Below are positions 51,819 to 61,508 of a stretch of DNA of 64,000 nucleotides, piece by piece (the stretch's first letter is position 1; every line of letters begins with the position of its first letter). This stretch comes from Sinorhizobium sp. BG8 (GTDB taxonomy: Bacteria > Pseudomonadota > Alphaproteobacteria > Rhizobiales > Rhizobiaceae), in assembly GCF_016864555.1 (NCBI RefSeq), contig NZ_CP044011.1:4464968-4528967 (forward strand). Reading direction: 5' to 3'. The notes beneath the pieces were generated by a model. The model was not told the DNA's origin and ran no database searches. It saw only the letters and a program-made list of their open reading frames with translations. The position numbers and the translations under genes were made by a program.

Positions 51819-52952
51819 TCAGATGACATAGGCCTTCAGGGGCTCGAAGCCGTTGAAGGCGACGGCCGAGTAGGTCGTCGTATAGGCCCCGGTGCCCTCG
51901 ATCAGAACCTCGTCGCCGATCGAAAGAGAGATCGGCAGCGGATACATGTTCTTCTCGTACATCACGTCGGCCGAGTCGCAGGTCGGGCCTGCAAGCACGC
52001 AGGGCTCCATCTCGTCGGCATCGCGAACCGTGCGGATCGGGTAGCGGATCGCCTCGTCCATGGTTTCGGCGAGGCCGCCGAACTTGCCGATGTCGAGGAA
52101 CACCCAGCGATGGTTGTCGTTGTCAGACTTCTTCGAGATGAGGACGACTTCCGCCTTGATCACGCCGGCGTTGCCGACCATGCCGCGGCCCGGCTCGATG
52201 ATGGTTTCCGGGATGTGGTTGCCGAAGTGCTTGCGCAGCGCCCCGAAGATCGCCTGGCCATAGGCCTCGGCGGAGGGAACGTCACGCAGGTACTTGGTCG
52301 GGAAACCACCGCCCATGTTGACCATCTTCAGCTCGATGCCCTGCTTGGCAAGCTGGACGAAGACGCGCTTGGCATCGGCGAGCGCAGAATCCCAGGCATC
52401 GAGCTTCGTCATCTGCGAGCCGACATGGAACGAGACACCGTAGGACACCAGGCCGAGCTGGTGCGCATAGACGAGCACGTCGACCGCCATCTGCGGTACG
52501 CAGCCGAACTTGCGCGATAGCGGCCATTCCGCACCTTCGCCGTCCGTCAGGACGCGGCAGAATACGCGGCCGCCCGGGGCAGCACGGGAGATCTTCTCGA
52601 CTTCCTCGTGGCTGTCGACGGCAAACAGGCTCACACCAAGCGCGTGGGCGCGGGCAATGTCGCGCTCCTTCTTGATCGTGTTGCCGAACGAGATGCGGGC
52701 GGGCGTCGCACCGGCATCGAGCGCCATTTCGATTTCCGCGACGGACGCGCAGTCGAAATTGGAACCCATGCTGGCGAGCAGGCGCAGGATTTCCGGAGCC
52801 GGATTGGCCTTGACGGCATAGTAGATCGAGCTATCCGGCAGGGCATGACGGAAAGCCTTGAAATTGTCGCGCACGACATCGAGGTCGACAACAAGGCACG
52901 GACCGTCGGGACGTCGGGTGTTCAGGAAATCGATAATACGTGCGGTGGTCAT
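51819..52952 (-). CDS. odc: Ornithine/lysine decarboxylase, alanine-racemase-type PLP fold
   Basis: Decarboxylates ornithine to putrescine (some rhizobial members also accept lysine). The 377 residues match the rhizobial group-IV enzymes. The cofactor lysine is Lys48 in YYAVKANPAPEIL; also visible are HVGSQ, NMGGGFPTKYL, IEPGRGMVGNAG and the active-site Cys in GPTCDSADV. The start at 52952 has GGGGAA nine bases upstream; the frame stays open for another 350 bases but that part is leader. Polyamine control through the leader is likely. Confidence 0.93.
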   Translation of the reverse strand: MTTARIIDFLNTRRPDGPCLVVDLDVVRDNFKAFRHALPDSSIYYAVKANPAPEILRLLASMGSNFDCASVAEIEMALDAGATPARISFGNTIKKERDIARAHALGVSLFAVDSHEEVEKISRAAPGGRVFCRVLTDGEGAEWPLSRKFGCVPQMAVDVLVYAHQLGLVSYGVSFHVGSQMTKLDAWDSALADAKRVFVQLAKQGIELKMVNMGGGFPTKYLRDVPSAEAYGQAIFGALRKHFGNHIPETIIEPGRGMVGNAGVIKAEVVLISKKSDNDNHRWVFLDIGKFGGLAETMDEAIRYPIRTVRDADEMEPCVLAGPTCDSADVMYEKNMYPLPISLSIGDEVLIEGTGAYTTTYSAVAFNGFEPLKAYVI

Positions 52953-53310
52953 CTTGCCATTCCCCATGATCAATTGGCTCCGGAAATCCGGAGGACAAAG
53001 GGCATACGCGAACATGCGATGGAACCAGCCGGTGGAGACCCCGGAACCAAGCATGCGCACGATGCGCGAACGATGAACTGAAGCCCGCCTAGGCTTCAAT
53101 TCGGCTTTGTCTGCCATGGATTGGAGGGGAATAACCCAACCGCACTTCCGGCAATGAAGGTGTGCCTCTTCAGTAACCCCGGCTGATGGAAAGCCGGCAG
53201 ACACCAGAAAGGCCCGCACCGTCGTTGCTTCAAGATGTCCTCGCATTTCCCGGTTGGCCGGAATAGCGACTGGAGGGGTTAGTTCCAGGTACCTTACCGA
53301 TGACCTCACC
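52953..53310 (-). ncRNA. Candidate speF leader RNA of the ornithine decarboxylase gene
   Basis: Alphaproteobacterial ornithine decarboxylase genes are known to carry the long speF leader motif. Here about 350 non-coding bases precede the gene and contain several hairpins: CTCCGG/CCGGAG at 52978-52993, just above the ribosome-binding site; TGAAGCC/GGCTTCA at 53079-53098; and a GCCGG/CCGGC pair near 53180-53200. I identify it from context and structure; an Rfam match was not run. Boundaries are approximate. Confidence 0.55.
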
Positions 53311-53588
53311 TAATCGAGGGTCGGCGGACACCCACAGGCACGTGCGACTTTGGGCAGCACGGGAGATAAGGAGATTCCCTGTCGCAATCAAGAGTTTTTT
53401 GCCCCCCGCTATTGAAAATTCTTCCCCATCGGCGAAATTCGACCCAAGCCGCTCGAAGAATCAAGGATTTGGAGCAAAAGATCCACCCGGGGCGATCGGG
53501 CGGCGAGATCGGCGCAGACAGACATGTTTCAGGATTTCAGCTGCGCTCGCCGCTTACGCGGCGCCGCCAAATTGGAAAGTCTTTTCAG
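53311..53588. other. Divergent region between ornithine decarboxylase leader and LysR gene
   Basis: These 278 bases should hold the promoters for both genes. The frame of the LysR gene is open from 53412, but only from 53589 is there a LysR-like sequence and a ribosome-binding site (GGAAAG). I see no clear operator. Confidence 0.4.
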
Positions 53589-54494
53589 ATGGATACCTTG
53601 ACCCGCATTCGGGCCTTCATCGATGTCGTGGACGCCGAGGGGTTTTCAGCCGCCTCGCGCAAGATGGGCCGCTCGAAGGCGCTCCTTTCCAAGTACGTCC
53701 GGGAACTCGAGGACGACCTCGGTGCGCTGCTTCTGAACCGCACGACACGCCAGTTCTCGCTGACCGAGGCGGGCCATACCTACTACCGCACCGCGTCCGA
53801 GATCCTGAAGGAAATAGACAACCTCGCCGACCTCGTGCGGGAGAAGAACACGGACCTCAAGGGGACGCTGAAGATCTCGGCGCCGCGCACCTTCGTCGAT
53901 GCCGACATCGGCCAGTCGCTCGTCGATTTCGGGCGGGCGCACCCGGAACTGTCGCTCGAGATTGTCGCCGAGGACCGCTTCGTCGATCTGGTCGAGGAAG
54001 GCTTCGACGTGGCGGTGCGCATCACCCGGCTGGAAGATTCGGCGCTGATTGCCCGCAAGCTCGGTGACTTCCACCTGAAGATCTGCGCCTCGCCCGATTT
54101 CATCGAACGGACCGGCGCGATCACCCACCCGAACGATCTGGCGCGCCTTCCCTGCATTCTCGACACCAATGGGCGCTCCTACAGCAATTGGCGCTTCGTC
54201 GACGAGAAGGGCGCCGGCTTCAGCGTTCCGGTCAGCGGCCACATCGAGGTCAACAGCCCGATGACGGCGATCCGCGCCGCCGAAAGCGGCCTCGGCGTAG
54301 CCCAGGTGCCGGAATTCATCGCATCGAGCCGGCTTGCGTCAGGTTCTGTGGTGTCCCTGCTCGAGGACTTCCTGCCCACCGATCGCGGCATCTACGCGAT
54401 CTACCCGCACCGCCGCTACCTGCCGGCCAAGGTCCGCACCTTCGTCGATTTCCTTCACGGCTGGTTTCGCCGTTTCCCTTCCACCGGCGGCTGA
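53589..54494 (+). CDS. LysR-family transcriptional regulator
   Basis: 301 residues. The N-terminal helix-turn-helix reads MDTLTRIRAFIDVVDAEGFS, then AASRKMGRSKALLSKYVREL, and the effector domain contains GTLKISAPRTFVDADIGQSL. The Ser-Lys in the recognition helix is unusual but the CrgA/AaeR subgroup layout is clear. Effector unknown. Its target could be the downstream DUF1007/NicO pair, 100 bases away on the same strand, which is only a suggestion. Confidence 0.93.
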   Translation: MDTLTRIRAFIDVVDAEGFSAASRKMGRSKALLSKYVRELEDDLGALLLNRTTRQFSLTEAGHTYYRTASEILKEIDNLADLVREKNTDLKGTLKISAPRTFVDADIGQSLVDFGRAHPELSLEIVAEDRFVDLVEEGFDVAVRITRLEDSALIARKLGDFHLKICASPDFIERTGAITHPNDLARLPCILDTNGRSYSNWRFVDEKGAGFSVPVSGHIEVNSPMTAIRAAESGLGVAQVPEFIASSRLASGSVVSLLEDFLPTDRGIYAIYPHRRYLPAKVRTFVDFLHGWFRRFPSTGG

Positions 54495-54594
54495 CTGCGA
54501 CAATCCGACAACCGCGACGGGTCCCAATTCCGTCCCAATTGAGATACATTCCATTGACTTGTTTCCACTTCGATCAAAGGGCGTCAGCGAACGC

Positions 54595-55235
54595 ATGAAC
54601 CATCGTACCATGCTCTTGCCGGGCTCGCCTGGCTTGCTCCGGTGGCCGCCCTCGCCCACCCGCATATCTTCGCCGAAGCCCGGCTCGAGATCGTCGCAGG
54701 CGAGGACGGGACGATTTCCGAACTGCGCAACGTCTGGCGGTTCGACGACATGTTCTCCTCGAGCGTGATTCTCGATTTCGACAAGAACAGCAATGCGAAG
54801 CTCGATCCGGACGAGCTCGCAGAGGTCGGCCAGACGGTTCTCGAGTCGCTGGAGGAGTTCAACTACTACACCTCGATCACCGAGGACGGGAAAGACATCA
54901 AGGTCGCAAAGCCGGACGTGATAAACGTCGACTTCAAGGATGGGCAGCTCCTGATGTTCTTCAGCGTCAAGCCTGCGGAACCGATGCCCCTGAAGGGCAA
55001 GCTTACCTTCGGCGTCTACGATCCGACGATGTATGCCGCGATGGACTTTGCCAATGACGACGACATGACGGTCCTCGGCGACAAGTTCGACGCCTGCACG
55101 CACAAGGTCGTCCGGCCGGACCCGGACGAGGTTCTCGCGGAAAACCAGTCAACCCTCACCGATGCCTTCTGGAACGATCCGACGGGCACCGACATGTCCA
55201 AGCTCTTCGCCACGAGGATCGAAATCACATGCTGA
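54595..55235 (+). CDS. DUF1007 periplasmic protein, with a frame break in its signal peptide
   Basis: About 213 residues when joined. The body (ALAHPHIFAEARLEIVAGED, then DDMFSSSVILDFDKNSNAKL) is DUF1007, a periplasmic domain linked to metal transporters. The ATG at 54595 is in another frame; one added C near 54613-54616 restores MLLAGLAWLAPVAALAHPHI, a good signal peptide. An alternative is a GTG start at 54642, which would leave no signal sequence. DFDKNSNAKLDPDEL resembles an EF-hand-like Asp-rich loop. The stop overlaps the NicO start by seven bases, so they are coupled. Confidence 0.8.
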
Positions 55236-56261
55236 ATGGCAGGCTCGTGCGGCTCGCCCCGGCCGTCGCAATCCTGGTCCTCGCGGGACTGGGCTACGCC
55301 CACGCCCAGTCGCCGCTCGGCATCGGTACCGCAGAACCGGCATTCAACACGACCGGTCCCTTCGGCAGCTTCTTCGCCTGGGTCAACAGTGAGCAGCAGG
55401 GCTTCTATCGCATGCTGACGGGCGCGCTGAAGCAGATGCGCGACAATCCCTGGGCGGCCTCGACCCTCGTCGGACTGTCCTTCGCCTACGGCGTCCTCCA
55501 CGCCGCCGGGCCCGGCCATGGCAAGGCGGTCATCTCGTCCTACATGCTGGCGAACGAGGTGGAACTGAAGCGCGGCGTCGTGCTGTCGTTCCTGTCCTCC
55601 ATGCTCCAGGGCGCGGTCGCGATCCTGCTCGTCGGCGCGGCCTACCTCGTGCTGCGCGGAACCACGATCTCCATGACACGCGCCACCCATGCTCTGGAAG
55701 TCGCGAGCTATGCCCTGATCGCCGCCTTCGGCGCCTGGTTGCTCTATCGCAAGCTCCGGGGCGGTCCCAGAAAGGGCCGCCCTGAGCGCGCAGGTCAGCG
55801 CCACGTCTCACGAGCCGCACCACCACGATCATCACCACCACGGCCATGCAAATGACCACGGCCACCACCATGGGCCCGGCGAGATCTGCGCGACGTGCGG
55901 CCATGCCCACGCACCCGATCCGCAACTCCTGAAGGGTGAGCGCTTCAGGCTGAGGGAGGCATGGTCGGCAATCGTGGCCGTCGGTCTGCGTCCATGCTCG
56001 GGCGCGCTGATCGTGCTCACCTTCGCGCTGCTGAACGGGCTTTATCTCGGCGGAATTCTTTCGGTCTTCGCCATGTCGATCGGCACGGCCATCACCGTTT
56101 CGATCCTCGCCACGCTTGCCGTGACCGCCAAGAACGCGGCGATGCGCTATGCCGGCGACGGATCGGCGGCGCTGCGCCTCGGCAGTGCAATCGAGATCGT
56201 GGGGGCTTTGCTGGTCATGGTTCTCGGGCTCGTGCTCCTCGGCGCGTCGCTCCAGGCCTAG
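55229..56261 (+). CDS. NicO-family nickel/cobalt transporter, frame break mid-gene
   Basis: About 343 residues when joined. Part one (55229 to about 55775) has a signal/TM start, AYGVLHAAGPGHGKAVISSY and several helices; the frame then drifts into a low-complexity tail. Removing one base of the G run near 55773-55776 gives AALSAQVSATSHEPHHHDHH, a His-rich loop with an added CATCGHAH site, then the second core motif AVGLRPCSGALIVLTFALLN. Both NicO motifs (HAAGPGHG and GLRPCSGA) are intact. It exports or imports nickel or cobalt. With DUF1007 it forms a standard metal module. Confidence 0.85.
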
Positions 56262-56437
56262 AGCAATTCCGCTTCTCTCGGGCTAGCGAGAGCGCTCAAA
56301 CCCTTGTTTGACGCTGCTGCGGACACGAACCCGCTGCACGCCTCTTGAGGGGTAGACCTGCCGCAAATTGCGACGAGGCCGACCGTCGCGCTGACGGCAA
56401 TCCGCAGAAATGGTGACTGAGACGGGCGAAATGCCTG

Positions 56438-56656
56438 CTACTTGTCGTGTCCGCGCTGGTAGCGTGCCCAGCAGCCAGAACAGCAGGAAGAAAGCCAGCA
56501 CGACCGCCGTGCCGAAGACGCCCGCGAGCCAGGGAGAAATCCCCCGAGGGCAATCATCACCTTCGGAAGGAAGAAGAAGGCAAGCCCCGTCACGACCAGA
56601 ATCACGGCGGCGGCGACGGCAGGCGACGTTCCCTTTCTTTCGGGCTCCACGCTCAT
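56438..56656 (-). CDS. Small two-helix membrane protein, two compensating frame breaks
   Basis: About 72 residues. The start MSVEPERKGTSPAVAAAVIL enters a first membrane helix (VVTGLAFFFLPKVMIALGG). The uncorrected frame then becomes Arg/Ser/Cys-rich; adding one base to the C run at 56541-56545 gives SPWLAGVFGTAVVLAFFLLF, a second helix, and removing one of the three C at 56467-56469 returns to the frame that ends ARYQRGHDK. Its ATG overlaps the stop of the GNAT gene (ATGA), so the two form an operon. No function is known. Confidence 0.65.
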   Translation of the reverse strand: MSVEPERKGTSPAVAAAVILVVTGLAFFFLPKVMIALGGFLPGSRASSARRSCWLSSCCSGCWARYQRGHDK

Positions 56657-57343
56657 GCCTTTTCCTTCAGGAGCTGAGCACGGATATCCTCCAGACGACG
56701 CTTCTGGCTTCCCGCCGCATCGAAGTTTTCCGGGTCGAGCCACAGTTCGAAAGCCCGGGCGACCACCGGCCATTCACCGTCGATGATCGAAAACCAGGCC
56801 GTGTCCCGGTTCTTGCGCTTGGACAGCATGTGTTGGCGGAAGACGCGCCTCGTACTGGAAGCCGAGGCGGGCAGCCGTTCGCTTGCTCGGCTCGTTCTCG
56901 TCGTTGCATTTCCATTCGTAGCGACGATAGCCGAGGTCCTCGAAGGCATGCTTTGCCAGCAGATACTGCGCTTCGGTAGATAGAGGTGAACGCGCCATTG
57001 CCGGCCCGTGTGCTATACCGCCGATCTCGACGACGCCGTTTGCCGGATCCGGCCGCATGTAGTTGGCCATGCCGACGACCGTGCCGGTTGCGCGGTCGCG
57101 GAACACTTCGGTGACCCAGCCGCCCTTCTGCACGGCGCTCAGCCACGCATCGAAATCCTCGATGCCCTTGAAGTCGTCCTGGGTGAAATAGAGCAGCAGC
57201 GGGTTGATCGCCAGGCCGCCGAAGGCATCCCAGAGCGCCTGCAGGTGCGTCTCGCGATCGTATGGCTCGATACGAACATAACAGCCCTCCAGCGTTACCG
57301 GCGCGGGCGCCGGACGTGCAGTCCAATTTGCAAGATCAGCCAT
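56653..57343 (-). CDS. GNAT-family acetyltransferase (RimJ/RimL-like), frame break near residue 165
   Basis: About 230 residues when joined. MADLANWTARPAPAPVTLEG, then YVRIEPYDRETHLQALWDAF and GMANYMRPDPANGVVEIGGI are typical of ribosomal-protein-type N-acetyltransferases. After KRTAARLGFQYE the frame breaks at about 56843-56850; in the next frame the family continues as VFRQHMLSKRKNRDTAWFSI, then IDGEWPVVARAFELWLDPEN and ends LLKEKA. The expected join is YEG-VFRQHM. Substrate unknown. Confidence 0.85.
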
Positions 57344-57397
57344 AAGTCACTCCCTGGTCCGCGACATCGCGCCGGCGGCATCAACGTGCTGCAGGCG

Positions 57398-57422
57398 GCG
57401 TTGCGGGTCGAGCCCGCAACGC
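57398..57422. terminator. Hairpin downstream of the DUF533 gene
   Basis: GCGTTGCGGG (57398-57407) and CCCGCAACGC (57413-57422) form a perfect 10-bp stem with a 5-base loop. On the minus strand it lies 57 bases after the DUF533 stop; no T run follows. Confidence 0.45.
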
Positions 57423-57478
57423 ATATTGCCATAATTCAGGGGATGCCCCGGCACAAATGGAAAGTGGTGATCGATCGA

Positions 57479-58189
57479 TCACACGGCCGTGCCGGCCGGC
57501 GTCTTGGCGGCGGATACGGTCGCCTCGATATGGTCTACGAGCGCGTCCGCAAGCCCGAGCCTTCCCGCCAGCAGGTCGAGATAACCACGCTCCGCCCGGC
57601 TGTCAGGCTCGATTGTCAGCCGCGACGCTGTATAGAGCTCGACCTTCTGCTCCTCGCTTTTGGCGGCCGCAACGATCGCGTCCATGTCGATCGGATTGGC
57701 GAGCTCGCTATCGAGGAATGCCGTGGCGTCGTCGCCGAGGCCGGATACCTTGAGCTTGTCGATGATGCGTTCCCGCTCGGCCGCATCGATATGGCCGTCG
57801 GCGCGCGAGGCGGCGATCATGGCGCGCACCAGCACCAGTGCGAAATCGGCGGATACCGCTTCCGTCTCGAAGCCGGAATTGGTCGGAGGGGGAAGCAGTT
57901 CCGGGGTCGTCCCCGCGGCAGCGTCCTGCGGCGCCTGCCCTGCCTTGTAGGCCTGGTACGCCTTGTAGCCGAGGCCGGCGATTGCGGCCAGGCTGCCGAG
58001 CTTGAGAGCGCTGCCGGTCACCTGCCGGCCAGCGCCGGTGCCGAGCAGCACGCCGGCGATCGCGATCGAGGCGAGAGGGTTGTCCTTGGCGAGCTGGGTC
58101 ACTTGCCCGGCCCTGTCCCGCACGGTCCCTCCCGCGCCAGGCACCTGCGATCCGAGGAACTGATCCAGCAATTTCTTCGCATCGAACAT
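57479..58189 (-). CDS. DUF533 (YebE-like) inner-membrane protein with TerB-like domain
   Basis: 236 residues. The N-terminal part (MFDAKKLLDQFLGSQVPGAG) and glycine-rich hydrophobic stretch LASIAIAGVLLGTGAGRQVT and SLAAIAGLGYKAYQAYKAGQ are followed by a proline linker and a helical C terminus (ALVLVRAMIAASRADGHIDA, ERERIIDKLKVSGLGDDATA) similar to TerB. DUF533 proteins are membrane-associated with no known reaction. GGAGAG precedes the ATG. Confidence 0.87.
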   Translation of the reverse strand: MFDAKKLLDQFLGSQVPGAGGTVRDRAGQVTQLAKDNPLASIAIAGVLLGTGAGRQVTGSALKLGSLAAIAGLGYKAYQAYKAGQAPQDAAAGTTPELLPPPTNSGFETEAVSADFALVLVRAMIAASRADGHIDAAERERIIDKLKVSGLGDDATAFLDSELANPIDMDAIVAAAKSEEQKVELYTASRLTIEPDSRAERGYLDLLAGRLGLADALVDHIEATVSAAKTPAGTAV

Positions 58190-58262
58190 CTTGGCTCTCC
58201 GTTTCTTGTGCCGACTGCAACGGAAGATAGGATTGCCATATGCGAATTACAAACAGGCGAAA

Positions 58263-58280
58263 GCGCCGCATGCGCGGCGC
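58263..58280 (-). terminator. Probable terminator of eda
   Basis: GCGCCGC and GCGGCGC form a 7-bp stem around a 4-base loop 23 bases after the eda stop; on the minus strand it is followed by TTTCGCCTGTTTG. Confidence 0.5.
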
Positions 58281-58302
58281 GCTCGCTTGGGCCCGGCCTT
58301 GC

Positions 58303-58941
58303 TCAGCCCTTCAGTGCGAATGCTTCGGCGGCAAGCTTGGTGATTCCCGCCCAGTCACCCTTGACGATGAGCTCCTTCGGAGCGACCCACGAACCGCCGA
58401 CGCAGACGATGTTCGGCAGCGAAAGATAGTCCTTCGCATTCGAAAGCGAGATGCCTCCGGTCGGGCAGAAGAGCGTGCCGGCAAGCGGCGATGCCAGAGA
58501 CTTGAGGTAGGATGCGCCGCCCGCCTGCTCGGCCGGGAAGAACTTGAGAACCTCATAGCCCTCGTCGCGCAGTGCCATCACCTCGCTTGCAGTCGCCGCG
58601 CCGGGAAGCAGCGGAACCTCGAAATCCTCCGCCGCATCGAGAAGCGACGGTGTGGATCCGGGGCTGACGATGAACTGCGAACCTGCGGTGACCGCCTGCT
58701 CGAACTGGGCGGCGTTGAGGATCGTTCCCGCACCCGGAACGGCACCCTCGACCTCGTCGGCAACGGCGCGGATCGCGTCGAGTGCGGCCGGCGTGCGCAG
58801 CGTGATCTCGATCGCCTTGAGCCCGCCCGCCACCAGCGCGCGCGCAAGCGGAACCGCAGTTTTGGCATCCTCGATGATGAGGACCGGTACGACGGGCTGC
58901 AGCTTGAGGACGGAGAGGAGCTTTTCGTTTTTCTCGCGCAT
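58303..58941 (-). CDS. eda: 2-dehydro-3-deoxy-phosphogluconate (KDPG) aldolase
   Basis: Cleaves KDPG to pyruvate and glyceraldehyde 3-phosphate in the Entner-Doudoroff pathway, the main glucose route in rhizobia. 212 residues. The Schiff-base Lys133 is in LKFFPAEQAGG and Glu45 in AIEITLRT, the same numbers as in E. coli. PTGGISLSNAKDYLSLPNIV is also typical. The start at 58941 has AAGGG nine bases upstream; a longer frame to 59028 lacks similarity. The edd gene is not here. Confidence 0.95.
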   Translation of the reverse strand: MREKNEKLLSVLKLQPVVPVLIIEDAKTAVPLARALVAGGLKAIEITLRTPAALDAIRAVADEVEGAVPGAGTILNAAQFEQAVTAGSQFIVSPGSTPSLLDAAEDFEVPLLPGAATASEVMALRDEGYEVLKFFPAEQAGGASYLKSLASPLAGTLFCPTGGISLSNAKDYLSLPNIVCVGGSWVAPKELIVKGDWAGITKLAAEAFALKG

Positions 58942-59122
58942 GGCATCGGCCCTTAAAACGATTGAATTTCCCGTGGAATATAGCGCTTGTCCGTTGATGT
59001 CGAGACAAAACCGCACGGTAGGGCTCAAACTTCATGCAAGCCCATACTGAGCGCTTGCCATCAGAGTGCTATAATGTAGTCTCGCTCGCACCTACGGTCC
59101 GCAACCATTCAGGGCGGAAAGC

Positions 59123-59612
59123 ATGGCCAAGGAAATCGAAAGAAAATTTCTGGTTTCGGGAAGTCGCTGGCGCCAGACCGCCGATGCAGGCGTCAGGATT
59201 CGTCAGTCCTACATCATCACGACCGACGACCGGTCGGTGCGGGTTCGCACCTATGGCGACGGTCGGGCGCAGCTCACGATCAAGATCGGCAATCCGCCCT
59301 GGTGCGCGACGAGTATGAATTCGACATCGATCCCGACGAGGCCAGGGACATGATGCGCCAGGCGATCGGGACGATCATCGAGAAGACCCGATACAAGGTA
59401 CGCCATGGCTCCCACGTCTGGGAAATCGACGTCTACGGCGGCATCCACACGGGGCTGGTGATCGCCGAGGTGGAACTTGCGAGCATCCATGATGATCCGG
59501 ACCTGCCGCCGTGGGTGGGCGGGAAGTGACCGGCGAGAGCCGCTATTCCAACCAGGTGATGGCGCTCGGCCAGTCTGCGGGACTGACACATGCAGTTCAT
59601 CTTCAGGCCTGA
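59123..59612 (+). CDS. CYTH-domain protein (triphosphate-tunnel family), two frame breaks
   Basis: About 163 residues when joined. The start MAKEIERKFLVSGSRWRQTA carries the ExExK motif of triphosphate tunnel enzymes. After LTIKIGNP one base is missing near 59294-59299; adding it gives ALVRDEYEFDIDPDEARDMM. A second missing base near 59516-59523 gives WVGREVTGESRYSNQVMAL instead of an early stop at 59529. Members hydrolyse inorganic triphosphate or make cAMP; the short single-domain form suggests triphosphatase or a polyphosphate-linked role. Its end overlaps the CHAD gene by 23 bases. Confidence 0.8.
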
Positions 59613-60503
59613 CAAGCCGCTGGACAAGGAAATCCGCCGCATCGCCGGCGGCTATATCGAGAAGGCGATTACCACGCTCGAGGGCAGCCCCCCGGCGACG
59701 AAGAAGCCATCCATACGACGCGAAAGCAGTTCAAGCGCATGCGCGGCCTCTACCGCCTTGTGCAGTCAGCGGACAAGGAGTTCCGCGAGAAGGAGAATAC
59801 GCGGATCGGGGAGGCCATGCGCGCCCTCGCCGCCGTCAGGGATGCGACGTCCCGCATCGAATGCGCCCGCCACCTCGCCGTCTCGGCATCGACCGCCGAC
59901 GAGCACATGGCCATCATCCGCATCTGCGACCGCCTGGTGGAGTGGCGCAAGGAGCATGCCCCCAGCGGCGAGGAGATGGCGGCGCTGCAGGCCCGCACGA
60001 TCGCCACCTGCCACGAAGCCAAGGCCCTCGACACGTTCTCGGCGCCGGATTCGGCGCGGGCGACATCGCGGACCTTCGGCCGGGGATGGATGCGTACCAG
60101 CGACAGGGCCGCCAAGGCTATCGAGAACGCCAGGAATGGCGGCGATGCCGAAAGCTTCCACGCCTTGCGCAAGCGTGCGCAGGACCGGTGGATGCAGAGC
60201 GGCTTCCTGGCGGAGGCCTGGCCGTCCGCCTTCTTCGCGAGCTCGGCCAGGTCAAAGCGGCTCGTGCAGCTTCTCGGCGTCAATCAGGATATCGCTCTGC
60301 TCGGCAACTTCATCGATACGCATGCCGCCGATCTCGGCTCGTTCGGCGACGTCGCCCACCTTCTCTCGGTCATGATCGCGGAGAGCACCCGGATGCGAGC
60401 CGAGGCGCTTCCGCTTGCCGACGCCATCTTTGCCGGACGTCCCGAGCGGGAGGGCGAACGCGTCGAGCTCCTCTGGCGGTACGCCTGCAAGGTGCGCCGG
60501 TAG
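59590..60503 (+). CDS. CHAD-domain protein, one frame break
   Basis: About 304 residues when joined. The start [20 protein letters not shown] leads to the C run at 59688-59693, where one missing base turns [20 protein letters not shown] into a wrong frame. The restored H-x-x-R-K-x-x-K-R-x-R pattern is the CHAD signature that binds polyphosphate. Conserved histidines and helices continue to [13 protein letters not shown] end (WRYACKVRR). CHAD and CYTH are often partners, here as overlapping genes. Function: polyphosphate binding, inferred. Confidence 0.82.
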
Positions 60504-60565
60504 ACAAAATGTCGCGAGCGCGCGCGGCAATTGCCTGAAAAGCCGCAAAGCTGTATTTGGCAGCC

Positions 60566-61508
60566 ATGACCAGCGAACTCTCCATTCCCCGCCCCGAGGC
60601 CGACGGCCAGTTCCTTGTGGCCGCGCTCTATCACTTCGTCTCCGTGCCACGGTTCGCCGACCTGCGCGAACCGCTTCAGGCGCTGTGCGAGGAACACGGC
60701 GTGCGCGGCACGCTGCTGCTCGCCCACGAGGGCATCAACGGCACGATCGCCGGACCCGAAGAAGGCGTGCGAACCGTGCTTGCCTATCTGCGCGCGCAAC
60801 CCGAATTCGCGTCGCTGCAGCACAAGGAGAGCCGTGCCTCCAAGATGCCGTTCCTGCGCATGAAGGCGCGGCTGAAGAAGGAAATCGTCACGATGGGCGT
60901 CGAGGACATCGACCCCAACAGGATCGTCGGCACCTATGTCGCGCCGAAGGACTGGAACGCCCTGATCTCCGATCCGGACACGATCGTCATCGACACGCGC
61001 AACGACTACGAGACCGCCATCGGCGTATTCCGCAACGCCGTCGATCCGAAGACCAAGACGTTCCGAGAATTTCCGGAATGGGTCCGGCAGAACGAGGGGC
61101 TGCACAACAAGCCCAAGATCGCCATGTACTGCACCGGCGGCATCCGCTGCGAGAAGGCGACCGCCTTCATGAAGCAGGAGGGTTTCGACGAGGTCTACCA
61201 TCTCGAGGGCGGCATTCTGAAGTATCTCGAGGAAGTCCCCGCGGACGAGAGCCTCTGGAAGGTGCCTGCTTTGTATTCGACGAACGCGTCTCCGTGACCC
61301 ACGGACTGAAGGAAGGCGAACACAAGCTGTGCAGGGCCTGCCGGCATCCGCTGACCGCCGAGGAGATCGCGTCCCGGTCTACGAGGCGGGCGTCTCGTGC
61401 CCCCATTGCCACACGGAACGAAGCGATGACGACCGCCTCCGCTTCCGCCAGCGGCAGAAGCAGATGGATCTCGCCCGCAAGCGCGGACAGAAACACCTCG
61501 GCAAGTAA
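60566..61508 (+). CDS. trhO: tRNA uridine(34) hydroxylase, rhodanese family, two frame breaks
   Basis: About 314 residues when joined. It makes 5-hydroxyuridine at tRNA position 34 (YceA/TrhO). [20 protein letters not shown], then [19 protein letters not shown] and the rhodanese loop [15 protein letters not shown] with catalytic Cys. The frame breaks at about 61257 (a G run) and again at 61373-61375 (a C run); restored, it continues [33 protein letters not shown] and [20 protein letters not shown] to a stop at 61508. Two C-x-x-C pairs suggest a zinc site. The ATG at 60566 is used. Confidence 0.9.

Noticed and set aside
52968..53309. N-terminal extension of ornithine decarboxylase
   Set aside because: The frame is open but there is no family similarity and the 377-residue form has its own ribosome-binding site; leader RNA is more likely.
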